64,000 nt of DNA, from the NCBI RefSeq assembly GCF_000220505.1, contig NZ_AFPJ01000028.1, forward strand, positions 62,001-126,000, written 5' to 3'. Numbering within the stretch: position 1 is the first letter of the stretch; each line of letters opens with the position of its first letter. Shown piece by piece: positions 27,134-36,067 of this stretch. Position numbers and translations under genes: made by a program. The notes under the pieces are model-generated. The model had not been told where the DNA came from and made no database searches. It saw nothing but the letters and a program-made list of their open reading frames with translations. The DNA comes from Microbulbifer agarilyticus S89 (GTDB taxonomy: Bacteria; Pseudomonadota; Gammaproteobacteria; Pseudomonadales; Cellvibrionaceae).

Positions 27134-29020
27134 TTATTCGTAAATGTGCAGCCACAGATCGTCGCCGGTGCCATTGTCGTTGATGGCGTATTCAAAGGCG
27201 TCTTTCGGGTAGCGCACACCCTCTCCGGAAACATTCGAGTTGTAGCTGCCCCACTTCTGCAGGTTCCACTGCCCGAAGGGATCGTTCACGGTGTAGTAGT
27301 CACCATCAAAATCGGTTACCACCATAATGTGGCCCGGGTTGGTGAACCAGCCGTGCACAATCGCCAGCTTGCCGGAGGTCACTGCATCGCGCAGTTCCTG
27401 AATAGTGCCGTTAGTTTTACTGTCCGCACGCTTGTTGCTGCCGGCGCGGATCGCCATCTGGTTAAAGCCCCACTCCAGGTCCGGCACGGTTTGCAAGACA
27501 CCCCCGAGCTCCTCGTACAGGTAATCCGGAGTACGGCCATTCGCGGCTGGGCTGGTGAAGCCGAAATAGTCGGTGACCATCGCCAGTGAAGTGATCGAGC
27601 AGGTACCGTAGGGATCGTAGTAGTTTTCGGTTTGCTGCCAGTAGGGAATCGCAACCGGCGCCGGCGGATCTACCGGATCGGCCACCACATTGGCATCACC
27701 CAGGTAATCATTCAGGTCGTTGTTACCGGTGTTGCAGTCGGTCGCATCAAACTCGGACATGTTCCAGTCGAGTGCTGCCCAGTCATCCCACACCACCTGC
27801 GGCACGGAGCCGCCGGGTACACGCCAGATTGAGGTATTCGGCCCCGCCGCTTCGAGGAAGTCGGTGAGCTGCGCCGGAGTGATGTCGTCGTACTCGGTGG
27901 AAACGATATGCCAGATCGGCTTCTGCGCGCCCATCTCACGGTACTCGCAATTACCCGCAGCAATCCACTGCTTGGCGGCCTGCATGTAGGGCTGGCCCCA
28001 GACTTCAACGTAAGTCTGCGGCATATGGAAATCCACATACTGGTCGATGATGCCCACATTCATACCCTGATCCATCGGGTTGCCCCAGGTTGTGGTGCCA
28101 ATGGGGAAACTGCCGGAGAAATGTCCATCGCGTTCTGCATCGTCGCGCGCGGATAGCATTGCCTGATAGATGCTGTGCAGCTCGGTGGTGGTGTTGTTGA
28201 ACTCTACTTCCACATCCAGCACAAACCCGACGTAACCGTATTTGGCAGCATAATAAAGTGCATCCGCCTGCGCACTTTCATTGCCCGGATAATTGTAGGA
28301 CCAGGCCCAGGGCTCAATACCGCGAGAACGATAAATATCGGTGGTGGTGGTTGAGCAGGCATCGGCAAACAAGCCACAGTTCTGCGAGCCGTCGGCAATC
28401 TTGATAAAAATACGCTTTACGCCCATCGCCGCCAGCTCATCTGCCAGCTGGGTGTGGGTGCGACCAAGACCGGCCTCATCGATGTACCACAGCCACACAC
28501 CGAACTTATTCACCAGCTGCGGCGCGGGATCCGGATCCGGTGCGTTGGCAATTTCATCTTTTACCGCGAGATAGAAATTTGCCGACCAGCGATTGGTATA
28601 ACAGGCAGTGCCGCCACCCAGGCGGTCGCAGGCCTCAACCTCTTCGCCCTTGAAATTGCCGTACACATTATTTTCCGCACCGCTTACCTGTTCAAAACAG
28701 TGGCCGCCGTAGGTTGGCGAGCGCACCGTATCGTCCGGGCAATTACCGGTGCCGCGCAGGTTTGTAGTGAAACTGCGGGACCAGCGCAGCACTTCAATAT
28801 TGGTTCCCTGTACCGGATAGGTATAGGTATTGGTACACGCACTACCACCGCCATAGGCAACACACTTGTCGACCATAGCATTGGTAAATGGGCCAAACGC
28901 ATCGGTTTCTGTTGCACAAAAATCTAGCGAGGAATCGAAGGTGGAGCCTTCAGGACACAGGGCGTGTCCTTTCGCGCAAAACAGTAGCGCCGCCACCAGA
29001 AAAACGTTTCTGAGCGTCAT
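27134..29020 (-). CDS. Secreted TIM-barrel-like / C39-like peptidase fusion
   Basis: An exported protein of 628 residues with a signal peptide (about 1–20, ending GHA). Residues 21–160 hold two related Cys-rich units (C-A-T-E-T…C-V-A-Y-G-G-G-S-A-C-T-N-x-Y and C-F-E-Q…C-D-R-L-G-G-G-T-A-C-Y-T-N-R-W). A middle region (about 170–430) resembles a glycosidase-type barrel: FGVWLWYIDEAG, a KIADGS strand and a GFVLDVEVEF strand with acidic residues. After a Pro-rich linker (about 452–460) comes a papain-like C39-type domain with Cys474 (YGTCSITSLAM), His564 (NPGHIMVV) and Asp580 (VNDPFG). A wall hydrolase or secreted protease is plausible; the substrate is unknown. AGGA precedes the ATG. It stands alone. 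Confidence 0.8.
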   Translation of the reverse strand: MTLRNVFLVAALLFCAKGHALCPEGSTFDSSLDFCATETDAFGPFTNAMVDKCVAYGGGSACTNTYTYPVQGTNIEVLRWSRSFTTNLRGTGNCPDDTVRSPTYGGHCFEQVSGAENNVYGNFKGEEVEACDRLGGGTACYTNRWSANFYLAVKDEIANAPDPDPAPQLVNKFGVWLWYIDEAGLGRTHTQLADELAAMGVKRIFIKIADGSQNCGLFADACSTTTTDIYRSRGIEPWAWSYNYPGNESAQADALYYAAKYGYVGFVLDVEVEFNNTTTELHSIYQAMLSARDDAERDGHFSGSFPIGTTTWGNPMDQGMNVGIIDQYVDFHMPQTYVEVWGQPYMQAAKQWIAAGNCEYREMGAQKPIWHIVSTEYDDITPAQLTDFLEAAGPNTSIWRVPGGSVPQVVWDDWAALDWNMSEFDATDCNTGNNDLNDYLGDANVVADPVDPPAPVAIPYWQQTENYYDPYGTCSITSLAMVTDYFGFTSPAANGRTPDYLYEELGGVLQTVPDLEWGFNQMAIRAGSNKRADSKTNGTIQELRDAVTSGKLAIVHGWFTNPGHIMVVTDFDGDYYTVNDPFGQWNLQKWGSYNSNVSGEGVRYPKDAFEYAINDNGTGDDLWLHIYE

Positions 29021-29232
29021 GGTTTTTTCCTGTATTTATTTTTTTAAAAAAGGAAAAGACAAGGGACCGCAGAGCGCACAGCCATTATTATGGCGCTCAC
29101 CGCTATCTCCTTAGCGTGTTATATGACGGGCGGGTTTTTAAAAAAAATCAGAATCTATCGGTGGGAGCGATTGCAGAGAGCAAATTACTTGAACAAATGT
29201 CTGGCGATGCGACAAAAAACAAATAGAAATCT

Positions 29233-29266
29233 GCGAAGAGGCAAACCTACTGGTCGGCCTCTTCGC
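29233..29266 (-). terminator. Hairpin terminator after the glutathione transferase gene
   Basis: A perfect 10-bp stem (GCGAAGAGGC/GCCTCTTCGC, 14-nt loop) lies 10 nt past the stop, followed on the minus strand by the T-rich AGATTTCTATTTG. Confidence 0.55.
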
Positions 29267-29276
29267 CTTAGTACAA

Positions 29277-29837
29277 TTATGCGGGTGGAGCGGTCGCGAC
29301 AAAAGCTGCATCTTCGCCAGCAAGTTCCAACAGGCGCACCAAATTCGAGTGCCCCTCAATGGAGAAGCGATTACGGAACTGGCCCCAGGCCACACCCACT
29401 GCGACGCGATAGTCCGCATCACCAAATGCACCCACCGCGGGAATCGGCGCTGAATTCAGCTCATGTAAAATCAAGTCGACACGCTTTTGCTGGCGCCGGG
29501 TGTATACATTCTCGTTCAGGTCGAGACCGCTGCGCTCCAATAAAAATAAATTTATCGCGCTGTCCAGCAAGGTGTTCGCAAGGCAGTAACGATCAAGGTC
29601 TTTCACATCCGTGATAAATTCCTGCCCCGCCTTCTCGCGCACATGCTTTACGATGGGTGTGGAATCGGTAAGCGTGAGCGCGCCATCTTCCAGAAAGGGA
29701 ACCCGCAGGGTTGGGGTTCCAGGATCCTTGCTGGTATGGATATCCAGTTCGGCCATTTCCCAGTCAAGGCCCGACTGCATCAGGGCAATTCGGCAGTGGC
29801 GAACAAACGGTGAGGTGAAGCTTCCAAATAATTTCAT
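29277..29837 (-). CDS. Glutathione S-transferase family protein
   Basis: A cytosolic protein of 186 residues. It has a thioredoxin-like N-domain beginning MKLFGSFTSPFVRHCRIAL (Ser8/Phe11/Val12 sit where GSTs bind glutathione), followed by the TLRVPFLEDG and LTDSTPIVKHV turns (cis-Pro and the Asp-Ser glutathione contact), then an all-helical C-domain. The open frame extends 39 codons upstream, but those run over the terminator of the OMP gene; the ATG at 29837 gives the family N-terminus. It is shorter than typical GSTs (about 200). The substrate is unknown. Confidence 0.88.
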   Translation of the reverse strand: MKLFGSFTSPFVRHCRIALMQSGLDWEMAELDIHTSKDPGTPTLRVPFLEDGALTLTDSTPIVKHVREKAGQEFITDVKDLDRYCLANTLLDSAINLFLLERSGLDLNENVYTRRQQKRVDLILHELNSAPIPAVGAFGDADYRVAVGVAWGQFRNRFSIEGHSNLVRLLELAGEDAAFVATAPPA

Positions 29838-29914
29838 AGCGCGCTGGTTCCTGTTACAAATCCATGCCCGGGAGGCGGGAATCTGCATAATGACGAAAAG
29901 AACGATACGCAGCA

Positions 29915-29942
29915 AATAAAAAACGGGCCTTACGGCCCGTTT
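29915..29942 (-). terminator. Intrinsic terminator after outer-membrane barrel 1
   Basis: The stem AAACGGGCC/GGCCCGTTT (29921–29929 with 29934–29942) is followed by a T-run on the minus strand. It ends the gene stopping at 29966 and separates it from the glutathione transferase gene. Confidence 0.9.
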
Positions 29943-29965
29943 ATTCGTCACCAACCAAGCCTCAA

Positions 29966-30742
29966 TTAGAAATTGAAGCGGGTGCCGAGTTCAGCAATGA
30001 AGCTGCTCACTTCCATGTCAAAACGCGCATCGAACAGATCCGCATTGACGCGGATGTCGTCGGTTTCGCGCCAGCGCAGGCCACCGAATACGGTCAGCTG
30101 CTCGGTTGCGTCAAAGTTAACGCCCGCCATTACTTGATAGGCAAACACGCTGTCGCTGTCATCAATGATTGTTACGCCAGACGGACGATACTCAACATCC
30201 ACATCGGCATTACCAATACCGGCACCGATGTAGGGCTTAAAGGGGCTGCCCAGGTCGAAGTCGTAATACACATTGGCAAACAGATATTTTGCGTCAAATT
30301 CACCACGACCATTGGCAACCAGGTCGGTAACACTCACACCCAGGTTAGCCGGTGCGCCGGTCACCAGAACACCAGCATCTTCACCGCCGAGGGCGATGCC
30401 CGCAGTGGCAACATTGCTGTGGGATTCCACATCGTTCATGGAGCGTGCGAACTCCGCTTCGAAACGCATCTGGCCCATGTTGTAACCAAGTGTCAGGCTA
30501 TACGCGGCACCACTGTCGATATTGGTGTCCCAACCCACATCGGTGCCCGCGGGGAGCGCAACGCCCGCCGGCAGGGTGGTGCCGGGCCCGGTAACGAATT
30601 CACTGCTGAAGCTGCCGCTGGTCGCAGTGTCGTCCATATCGCTGTAACCAACGTTACCGCCAATATAGAAATCTTCTGCCTGTGCAGAGATAGAAATTGC
30701 GCTCACTGCCACGGCAAGAACGAGTTTATTTTTACTGAACAT
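29966..30742 (-). CDS. Outer-membrane beta-barrel protein, paralog 1
   Basis: An outer-membrane barrel of 258 residues: signal peptide (about 1–22, ending AQA), first strand DFYIGGNVGYSD, several Gly/aromatic strands with YYDFDLGSPFKPYIGAGIG (an OmpA/OmpW-type 'PYxGxGxG' mark), and a C-terminal Phe (LGTRFNF), which is the barrel-assembly signal. GGAG precedes the ATG. It is clearly homologous to the gene at 38980–39759 (shared VTGPGTT, VLVTGA-ANLG, DLVANGRG, DVxYxPSGV, VFAYQVM and FFGGLRWR-type segments). A candidate FNR/Anr-type box lies just upstream. Function unknown; the family is usually annotated as porin or opacity-like. Confidence 0.88.
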   Translation of the reverse strand: MFSKNKLVLAVAVSAISISAQAEDFYIGGNVGYSDMDDTATSGSFSSEFVTGPGTTLPAGVALPAGTDVGWDTNIDSGAAYSLTLGYNMGQMRFEAEFARSMNDVESHSNVATAGIALGGEDAGVLVTGAPANLGVSVTDLVANGRGEFDAKYLFANVYYDFDLGSPFKPYIGAGIGNADVDVEYRPSGVTIIDDSDSVFAYQVMAGVNFDATEQLTVFGGLRWRETDDIRVNADLFDARFDMEVSSFIAELGTRFNF

Positions 30743-30767
30743 AAAAGAACTCCGGTATTTATTGGAC

Positions 30768-30805
30768 GATCCAGATCACGAGTTTGATCTTGATCATTGA
30801 TGATC
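30768..30805. promoter_or_regulatory. FNR/Anr-like box in a cluster of five GATC sites
   Basis: TTGATCTTGATCAT (30784–30797) matches the FNR/Anr consensus TTGAT-N4-ATCAA at 9 of 10 fixed positions, 42 nt upstream of barrel gene 1. Around it, GATC occurs at 30768, 30774, 30786, 30792 and 30802, an unusual density. Oxygen-dependent or methylation-sensitive control of the barrel gene is possible. Confidence 0.45.
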
Positions 30806-30874
30806 GCGTTGGGAGTACGGAGCCTTTCGGGTGACGGATTGGTTCTATCGGAAATAATCTGAAAATTCGTGAAT

Positions 30875-30896
30875 CAATGTGGCTTTCGCCACATTG
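30875..30896 (-). terminator. Hairpin downstream of the macro-domain gene
   Basis: CAATGTGGC/GCCACATTG forms a perfect 9-bp stem with loop TTTC, about 130 nt after the stop at 31028. The T-rich stretch after it on the minus strand is interrupted, so termination is uncertain. Confidence 0.35.
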
Positions 30897-31027
30897 TCGG
30901 ATGCCTTGATGATCTGAAAAAACGTATCGACGTAGAAGCGCTATTAAGCTGCAGTGCCCGCGGTTTTACCTCTGGTGATTCATTCCGCCGCGGCAGATCA
31001 GAGGGGCGCCAATGTGCTGTGCATTGA

Positions 31028-31561
31028 TCAGGGTTTACTCGCGCCGTTAGCGTAGAAGCGCGCGTCGACCTGGCGCCAGGTAGCGAGTGCCTCCTGTGAG
31101 TGCAAACACACGGTAAGCTCTGCAAACACATCCTTGGCCGCGCGCAGGGCGGCCAGCCCCTGGTGGGCGGCAATTTCGTGGGGAAACCGGTTGGTGCCGG
31201 CGCCGAGTGCGGGAAACACGACGCGGTGCAGGCCCTGCGCCCTGGCCAGCGCCAGCACACTGTCATAGCACGCCCGCAACTGGGCCACACCCTGTACACC
31301 CCACTGGTCGCCACTGCTCCACTGTGGGGTGACGGTATGGATCAGGTGCTGTACGCGAAGATTGGGCGCACCACTCATGCGTGCCTCACCCACCAAGCAC
31401 TCTGGCAGTTGCGAACACTCACTGACCAGGTCGTCCCCCGCCCGATCATAGATCTGTGCGGACAGCCCACGTCCCCGAATCAGGTGCTTGTGGGCAGGAC
31501 ACACCAGTGCATCGGCCTCCAGATTGAGAACGTCTTCACAAATCAGCAGCAGCCGCCCCAT
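31028..31561 (-). CDS. Divergent macro-domain protein
   Basis: A cytosolic protein of 177 residues with a macro-domain fold: an opening strand-turn LLLICEDVLNLEADALVCPA, then the helix GLSAQIYDRAGDDL, a glycine-containing GEARMSGAPNL segment, and the diphosphate-loop region VVFPALGAGTNRFPHEIAAHQG. The family binds ADP-ribose or removes it. The usual N-A-A-N after V/A is C-P-A-H here, so the Asn that aids deacetylase/hydrolase activity is missing; binding without catalysis is possible. The open frame reaches 32440 but overlaps the diguanylate cyclase antisense; the ATG at 31561, with GGAGAGGG upstream, starts the domain cleanly. Confidence 0.8.
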   Translation of the reverse strand: MGRLLLICEDVLNLEADALVCPAHKHLIRGRGLSAQIYDRAGDDLVSECSQLPECLVGEARMSGAPNLRVQHLIHTVTPQWSSGDQWGVQGVAQLRACYDSVLALARAQGLHRVVFPALGAGTNRFPHEIAAHQGLAALRAAKDVFAELTVCLHSQEALATWRQVDARFYANGASKP

Positions 31562-31642
31562 GACCCTCTCCGCGCCAGTCCCATTCGCCTTTACTATAGC
31601 CCGCTGAGCGCCCGGTGTTTGCCGGCGTGAAATACACGGCCA

Positions 31643-32776
31643 ATGGCAACGGCCGCACAGAGTACTGGCGACACCATGGGAATCACTGCAGCACCCACCC
31701 ACGATATCTTGCGCAACGACAGCGCCGACCCGGTCGCGCAGGCACGCGCACTGGAGTTGCGCCGCCGGATTCAGGCGTCTGGCTATATGCTGATCTTTGC
31801 CTTGGCGATTACCGGTGCCATGGGTGTCATTGCGCTGATGTCGGCCGATGTGGTGCTGTCGGCAACCCTGTTTGCCGTGGCCGGCATCATTCTGCTGTCC
31901 TATGTAGGGGTAAATGTGGCTGGCCCCAGCCGCAAGACACCGATGCTGGTGGGCGCCCTGTTGCTGGTCCTGTTTTTCTATCTGCTGCTGTCCGGCGGTG
32001 TGAATAACACCGGGTTGATGTGGGCGGTCATGCTGGTGCCGGGCTTTATCAACCTGTACGGCTACAAGTGGGGCACAGTAACCCTCGCCGGCGTGGGCGG
32101 CGCCACCGGCATGATCCTGTTCTATCCGGATTTCCCCGGTCTGCTGGCGGAATATGACACCGCCCATCGCGCGCGTTTCATCGCGGTATTCGGCGCCCTC
32201 ACCGCGCTGACGGCAATCCTCGACAGCAGCCGGCACCAGACCCAGCAGATGCTGCATAAGCTCACGGCGGAGCTGGAGAATCACGCCAGTACCGATGCCC
32301 TGACCGGGCTGGCGAATCGCCGCGAGGCCTACCGCGCCATGGACGAAATGGAGCGGCGCAATCGCGAGCTGGCCGGTCGCTACACCGTGCTGATTGGCGA
32401 CCTGGACAGCTTCAAGGCCATTAACGATACCCACGGACACTGTTTTGGCGACCGCATCCTGCGGGATGTGGCGCAGACACTCCGGGACAACACCCGCGCG
32501 GATGATGTGGTGGCGCGCTGGGGCGGCGAGGAGTTTTTGATTCTATTGCCGAATACCGACGTACAAGGCGGCGGCATCCTGGCTGAAAAGCTGCGCCACA
32601 AGGTGGAGGCGCTGAGTGAGCGCTACGAGGAAGGAGTGAAAATCTCCATCAGCTTCGGCGTCGCCGAGGGCGGCGCCAACGCCAGGCAGGGCGGACAGAG
32701 CCAGCTGCTGGCGGAAGCCGACTCTCGCCTGTATCGCGCCAAAGACCGCGGCCGCAACCAGGTCATCAGCGCCTAA
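31643..32776 (+). CDS. Membrane diguanylate cyclase (GGDEF)
   Basis: A 377-residue protein with about six hydrophobic segments (about 48–200) and a C-terminal GGDEF domain. The active site is GGEEF (294–298). An inhibitory I-site, RADD (285–288), lies exactly five residues before it, so product inhibition by c-di-GMP is expected. DALTGLANRR starts the catalytic domain. The membrane part has no recognisable sensor family. It makes c-di-GMP from two GTP and would affect attachment or motility. It is divergent from the macro-domain gene with 81 nt between, so both promoters must lie there or overlap the genes. A second ATG at 31676 is an alternative start. Confidence 0.93.
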   Translation: MATAAQSTGDTMGITAAPTHDILRNDSADPVAQARALELRRRIQASGYMLIFALAITGAMGVIALMSADVVLSATLFAVAGIILLSYVGVNVAGPSRKTPMLVGALLLVLFFYLLLSGGVNNTGLMWAVMLVPGFINLYGYKWGTVTLAGVGGATGMILFYPDFPGLLAEYDTAHRARFIAVFGALTALTAILDSSRHQTQQMLHKLTAELENHASTDALTGLANRREAYRAMDEMERRNRELAGRYTVLIGDLDSFKAINDTHGHCFGDRILRDVAQTLRDNTRADDVVARWGGEEFLILLPNTDVQGGGILAEKLRHKVEALSERYEEGVKISISFGVAEGGANARQGGQSQLLAEADSRLYRAKDRGRNQVISA

Positions 32777-32806
32777 TGACGGCAGTCGCCGTTTCAGTCA
32801 CCCACT

Positions 32807-33196
32807 TTACGTGAGGTGCTCCAGCAATTTCTGCTTAACCTCGGCAGGAATTGGCGCCTTGGCCTGCTGCGTATAATCAAAGTGCACCATCACACAATCC
32901 CCCTGCGCCACCAGCTGGTCTTTCTGCCACACTTCCTGGTGAATGGTCATTGAGGTATTGCCCACGTTACTCAGGCTGGTGCGGATCTCCACCGGCGAGT
33001 ACAGGTAGATCTGCGCGACAAAATCCACATCCATCTTCTTCAGGATCAGATTCCACTTCTGCAGGTTCAGGGTGGGATTGAACAGCTCGAAGATCGGAGT
33101 GCGTCCCTGCTCAAACCACACCGGTACCACGGTGTTGTTGATGTGCCCGAGGGCGTCGGTTTCGCTGAAGCGGGGTTCGATCTGAAAGCTGAACAT
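32807..33196 (-). CDS. Acyl-CoA thioesterase (4HBT/YbgC type)
   Basis: A hot-dog fold protein of 129 residues. The N-terminal motif F-S-E-T-D-A-L-G-H-I-N-N carries the catalytic Asp of the 4-hydroxybenzoyl-CoA thioesterase class. A central VDFVAQI and EIRTSLSNVGNTSMTIHQEV beta-sheet follows. It hydrolyses acyl-CoA esters; chain preference cannot be read from the sequence. I used the ATG at 33196, with AGGA 8 nt upstream, instead of a longer frame whose extra 55 residues look non-coding. Confidence 0.88.
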   Translation of the reverse strand: MFSFQIEPRFSETDALGHINNTVVPVWFEQGRTPIFELFNPTLNLQKWNLILKKMDVDFVAQIYLYSPVEIRTSLSNVGNTSMTIHQEVWQKDQLVAQGDCVMVHFDYTQQAKAPIPAEVKQKLLEHLT

Positions 33197-33424
33197 GAAA
33201 ATCCTTGCAAAGTTTTGTGTCGTTTTGCGAGAGCCTACCGCACTTTCTTTTCTAATTGTTCTTTTCAGAAAAATTCCGCTTTTACCTCCGGCCCGGGGTG
33301 GGACACGGGCACACAAGCCTGCGTAAAATGCGCCCCAGAATTGCCTGCGCGTCAATGACAAAGGCTGTCGCGCATATGACTGTTTACCACCATATTGGTC
33401 GCCGAATTACCTGTTTACTTATTT

Positions 33425-35104
33425 ATGAGCCAGAAAACCAAACGCCCCCTGTATATCCCCCACGCCGGCCCCTCGCTGCTGGAGATGCCGCTGCTAAACA
33501 AGGGCAGCGCCTTCACCCTACAGGAGCGTATCGAGTTCAACCTGGTGGGCCTGCTGCCCAACAATGTGGAATCCATCAGCGAGCAGGCGCGACGCGCCTA
33601 CCACCAGTACCAGCAGTGCAGCACCGACCTGGAGCGCCACATTTACCTGCGCGCGATCCAGGACGACAACGAAACCCTGTTCTTCCGCCTGATCGAACAG
33701 CACATCGAAGAGATGCTGCCGATCATCTATACCCCCACCGTGGGCGCGGCCTGTGAAGAGTTCTCCAATATTTACCGCAATCACCGCGGCCTGTTTGTGT
33801 CCTACCCGGACCGCAAGCACATGGACGACATCCTGCGCAGCGCGACGAAGGAAAACGTAAAGGTCATCGTGGTCACCGATGGCGAGCGCATCCTCGGCCT
33901 CGGCGACCAGGGTATCGGCGGCATGGGTATCCCCATCGGCAAGCTGTCCCTGTACACCGCCTGTGGCGGTATCAGCCCGGCCTATACGCTGCCGGTCACG
34001 CTGGATGTGGGCACCAACAACCGCACCCTGCTGAACGATCCCATGTACATGGGCTGGCGCAACGAGCGTATTTCGCAGGAGGAGTACGATGAATTTATCG
34101 AGGAATTTATCGCCGCGGTAAAACGTCGCTGGCCCAAGGTGCTGATTCAGTTCGAAGACTTCGCCCAGAACAACGCCATGCCGCTGCTCAACCGCTACCG
34201 CGATGAGGTGTGCTGCTTCAATGATGATATTCAGGGCACTGCTTCGGTAGCACTCGGCACTATGCTCGCCGCGTGCAAGGCCAAGGATGAAGCGTTGTCC
34301 AAGCAGAAAGTGCTGGTGGTAGGCGCCGGTTCCGCTGGCTGTGGCATTGCCGAGCAAGTGGTCTCTGCCATGGTTGGTGACGGGCTCAGCGAGAGCAAGG
34401 CCCGCGAGCGCATCTTTATGTTCGACCGCTATGGCCTGGTCACCAATGAGATGAAAGGCCTGCACGACTTCCAGGAGAAGCTGGCACAGAGCACCGAGAA
34501 ATACCCGCAAGCGCCGGAGTGGGACCTGCAGGCCCTGATCGAACACGTGAAGCCCACCATCCTGATCGGTGTATCCGGCCAGGGCGGCCTGTTCACCCAG
34601 CCGGTGATTGAGGCGCTGCACAAGGGCTGCAAGCGCCCACTGGTAATGCCGCTGTCCAACCCCACCTCGCGCGCCGAGGCCACGCCCCAGGAAGTACTGG
34701 AGTGGACCCGGGGCGAAGCCATGGTAGCCACCGGTAGCCCATTTGACCCGGTGGAGGTCGACGACAAGCGATACCCCATTGCCCAGTGCAACAACGTGTA
34801 TATCTTCCCGGGTGTCGGCCTCGGCGTGATCGCGGCCAATGCCAACCGGGTTACCGAGAATATGCTGATGGCCGCCTCCAATGCGCTGGCCGAAAACGCG
34901 CCGGTGGTGAAGCAGGGCAGTGGTGCATTGCTGCCAGCGATGTCGAATATTCGTGAAGTGGGCAAGGCGATTGCCATGGCGGTGGGCCTGCAGGCGCAGG
35001 AAGATGGTGTGGCGCCGGGCATTAGTAGGGAGAAGCTCGAGAAGAATATCGAGAAGAACTTCTGGTCGCCAAACTATCGCCGCTATCGTCGGGTCGCCTT
35101 CTAA
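33425..35104 (+). CDS. maeA: NAD-dependent malic enzyme
   Basis: Malate dehydrogenase (oxaloacetate-decarboxylating) of 559 residues, close to the 565 of E. coli MaeA. It shows [30 protein letters not shown] with the active Tyr, the metal-binding stretch QFEDF and [16 protein letters not shown], the NAD fold [13 protein letters not shown], and [12 protein letters not shown]-type substrate residues ([10 protein letters not shown]). It converts malate to pyruvate and CO2. The ATG at 33425 matches the E. coli start; an upstream in-frame start at 33395 adds unrelated residues. It is flanked by short intergenic gaps and appears monocistronic. Confidence 0.96.
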   Translation: MSQKTKRPLYIPHAGPSLLEMPLLNKGSAFTLQERIEFNLVGLLPNNVESISEQARRAYHQYQQCSTDLERHIYLRAIQDDNETLFFRLIEQHIEEMLPIIYTPTVGAACEEFSNIYRNHRGLFVSYPDRKHMDDILRSATKENVKVIVVTDGERILGLGDQGIGGMGIPIGKLSLYTACGGISPAYTLPVTLDVGTNNRTLLNDPMYMGWRNERISQEEYDEFIEEFIAAVKRRWPKVLIQFEDFAQNNAMPLLNRYRDEVCCFNDDIQGTASVALGTMLAACKAKDEALSKQKVLVVGAGSAGCGIAEQVVSAMVGDGLSESKARERIFMFDRYGLVTNEMKGLHDFQEKLAQSTEKYPQAPEWDLQALIEHVKPTILIGVSGQGGLFTQPVIEALHKGCKRPLVMPLSNPTSRAEATPQEVLEWTRGEAMVATGSPFDPVEVDDKRYPIAQCNNVYIFPGVGLGVIAANANRVTENMLMAASNALAENAPVVKQGSGALLPAMSNIREVGKAIAMAVGLQAQEDGVAPGISREKLEKNIEKNFWSPNYRRYRRVAF

Positions 35105-35124
35105 GGCTGCCCGCTGCATTACTT

Positions 35125-35150
35125 CGTCTGGCCGCGCCCGCGGCCGGACG
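35125..35150. terminator. Convergent hairpin between maeA and the PPK2 gene
   Basis: An 11-bp GC-rich stem with one G:U pair (35125–35135 with 35140–35150, loop GCCC) sits between convergent stops. Only a broken T-rich stretch follows on the plus strand. Confidence 0.45.
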
Positions 35151-35155
35151 ATGTA

Positions 35156-36067
35156 TTATTTACCATCTTTTTTCTTTTCCCCGTCTTTTTTCTTTTTCCC
35201 GCCGTTTTTCTTCGCCCCCTTGCCGGCTTCTTTACTCACCGCTTTATTCAGCGCATGGTATTTCTTGCGGATGCTGTCGATGTCTACGCTGGGCTTGGGG
35301 AATTTCATGTCCAGCGACTCCAGCGCGTGCAACACGATTTGCGATACCGCCAGATTGCGAAACCACTTTTTGTTGGCCGGGATAACAAACCAGGGCGCTT
35401 GCTCAGTGCTGCATTTTTCCAGTACATCCTCAAATGCCGCGGTATAGTCATCCCAGTACCGCGCTTCGGAGTAATCCGCTTCACTGATCTTCCAGTGTCG
35501 CGCCGGATCGTCGATGCGTTTCTTAAATCGCTCCAGCTGCTCATCGGCATCGATATGTAGGTAAAACTTGAGCACGGTGGTGTCATTGTCGGCGAGTAGT
35601 TTCTCGAAATTATTGATGTGCTCGTAGCGGCCGGACCAGGTTTTTTTCGGCACGATATTGTGTACCCGCTGGATCAGGACATCCTCATAGTGCGAGCGAT
35701 TGAAGATTGCTACATGCCCGCGCCGCGGGGTGACCTTGTGACAGCGCCACAAAAAATCGTGCTCCGACTCCGCCTTGGACGGCTGCTTGAACCCGGTTAC
35801 CGTACAGCCCTGGGGGTTCATCGAACCCAGTACATGGTTGATGGTGCCATCCTTGCCCGCGGCATCGCGCCCCTGCAGGCAGATCAACAGTGAGCGCTTG
35901 TGCTCGGCGTACATCAGATACTGCAGCTCGCGCAGCTTGGCCTTGTACGCCTGGGTTACCGCGACCGCCGCATCTTCATCCTTTATATCACCGTGATACG
36001 AGGCATCGATTTTGGCGAGATGTACCTTGCTCCCGGGCTTGATCCGAAAATCGTCAAAGTAATTCAC
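35156..36067 (-). CDS. Polyphosphate kinase 2 family nucleotide phosphotransferase
   Basis: A PPK2-type enzyme of 303 residues. It has Walker A GRDAAGKDG (66–74), the Walker B-like NRSHYEDV (123–130) and lid residues in the KKRIDDPARHWK region, so it should transfer phosphate between polyphosphate and nucleotides (ADP/AMP or GDP). The N-terminal form N-Y-F-D-D-F-R-I-K-P-G with one domain places it with the single-domain group that makes nucleotides from polyphosphate. The C-terminus is a Lys/Gly-rich repeat tail (about 285–303). The start is GTG with GGAG 7 nt upstream, 14 nt inside the 3' end of the upstream ATPase gene. Confidence 0.92.
   Translation of the reverse strand: MNYFDDFRIKPGSKVHLAKIDASYHGDIKDEDAAVAVTQAYKAKLRELQYLMYAEHKRSLLICLQGRDAAGKDGTINHVLGSMNPQGCTVTGFKQPSKAESEHDFLWRCHKVTPRRGHVAIFNRSHYEDVLIQRVHNIVPKKTWSGRYEHINNFEKLLADNDTTVLKFYLHIDADEQLERFKKRIDDPARHWKISEADYSEARYWDDYTAAFEDVLEKCSTEQAPWFVIPANKKWFRNLAVSQIVLHALESLDMKFPKPSVDIDSIRKKYHALNKAVSKEAGKGAKKNGGKKKKDGEKKKDGK

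Noticed and set aside
31562-32440. Upstream extension of the macro-domain frame
   Set aside because: It lies antisense to the diguanylate cyclase, and the macro domain starts cleanly at 31561 with a ribosome binding site.
33518-35119. 533-codon minus-strand frame opposite maeA
   Set aside because: Antisense shadow; His/Leu/Val-rich without motifs, and maeA is well supported.
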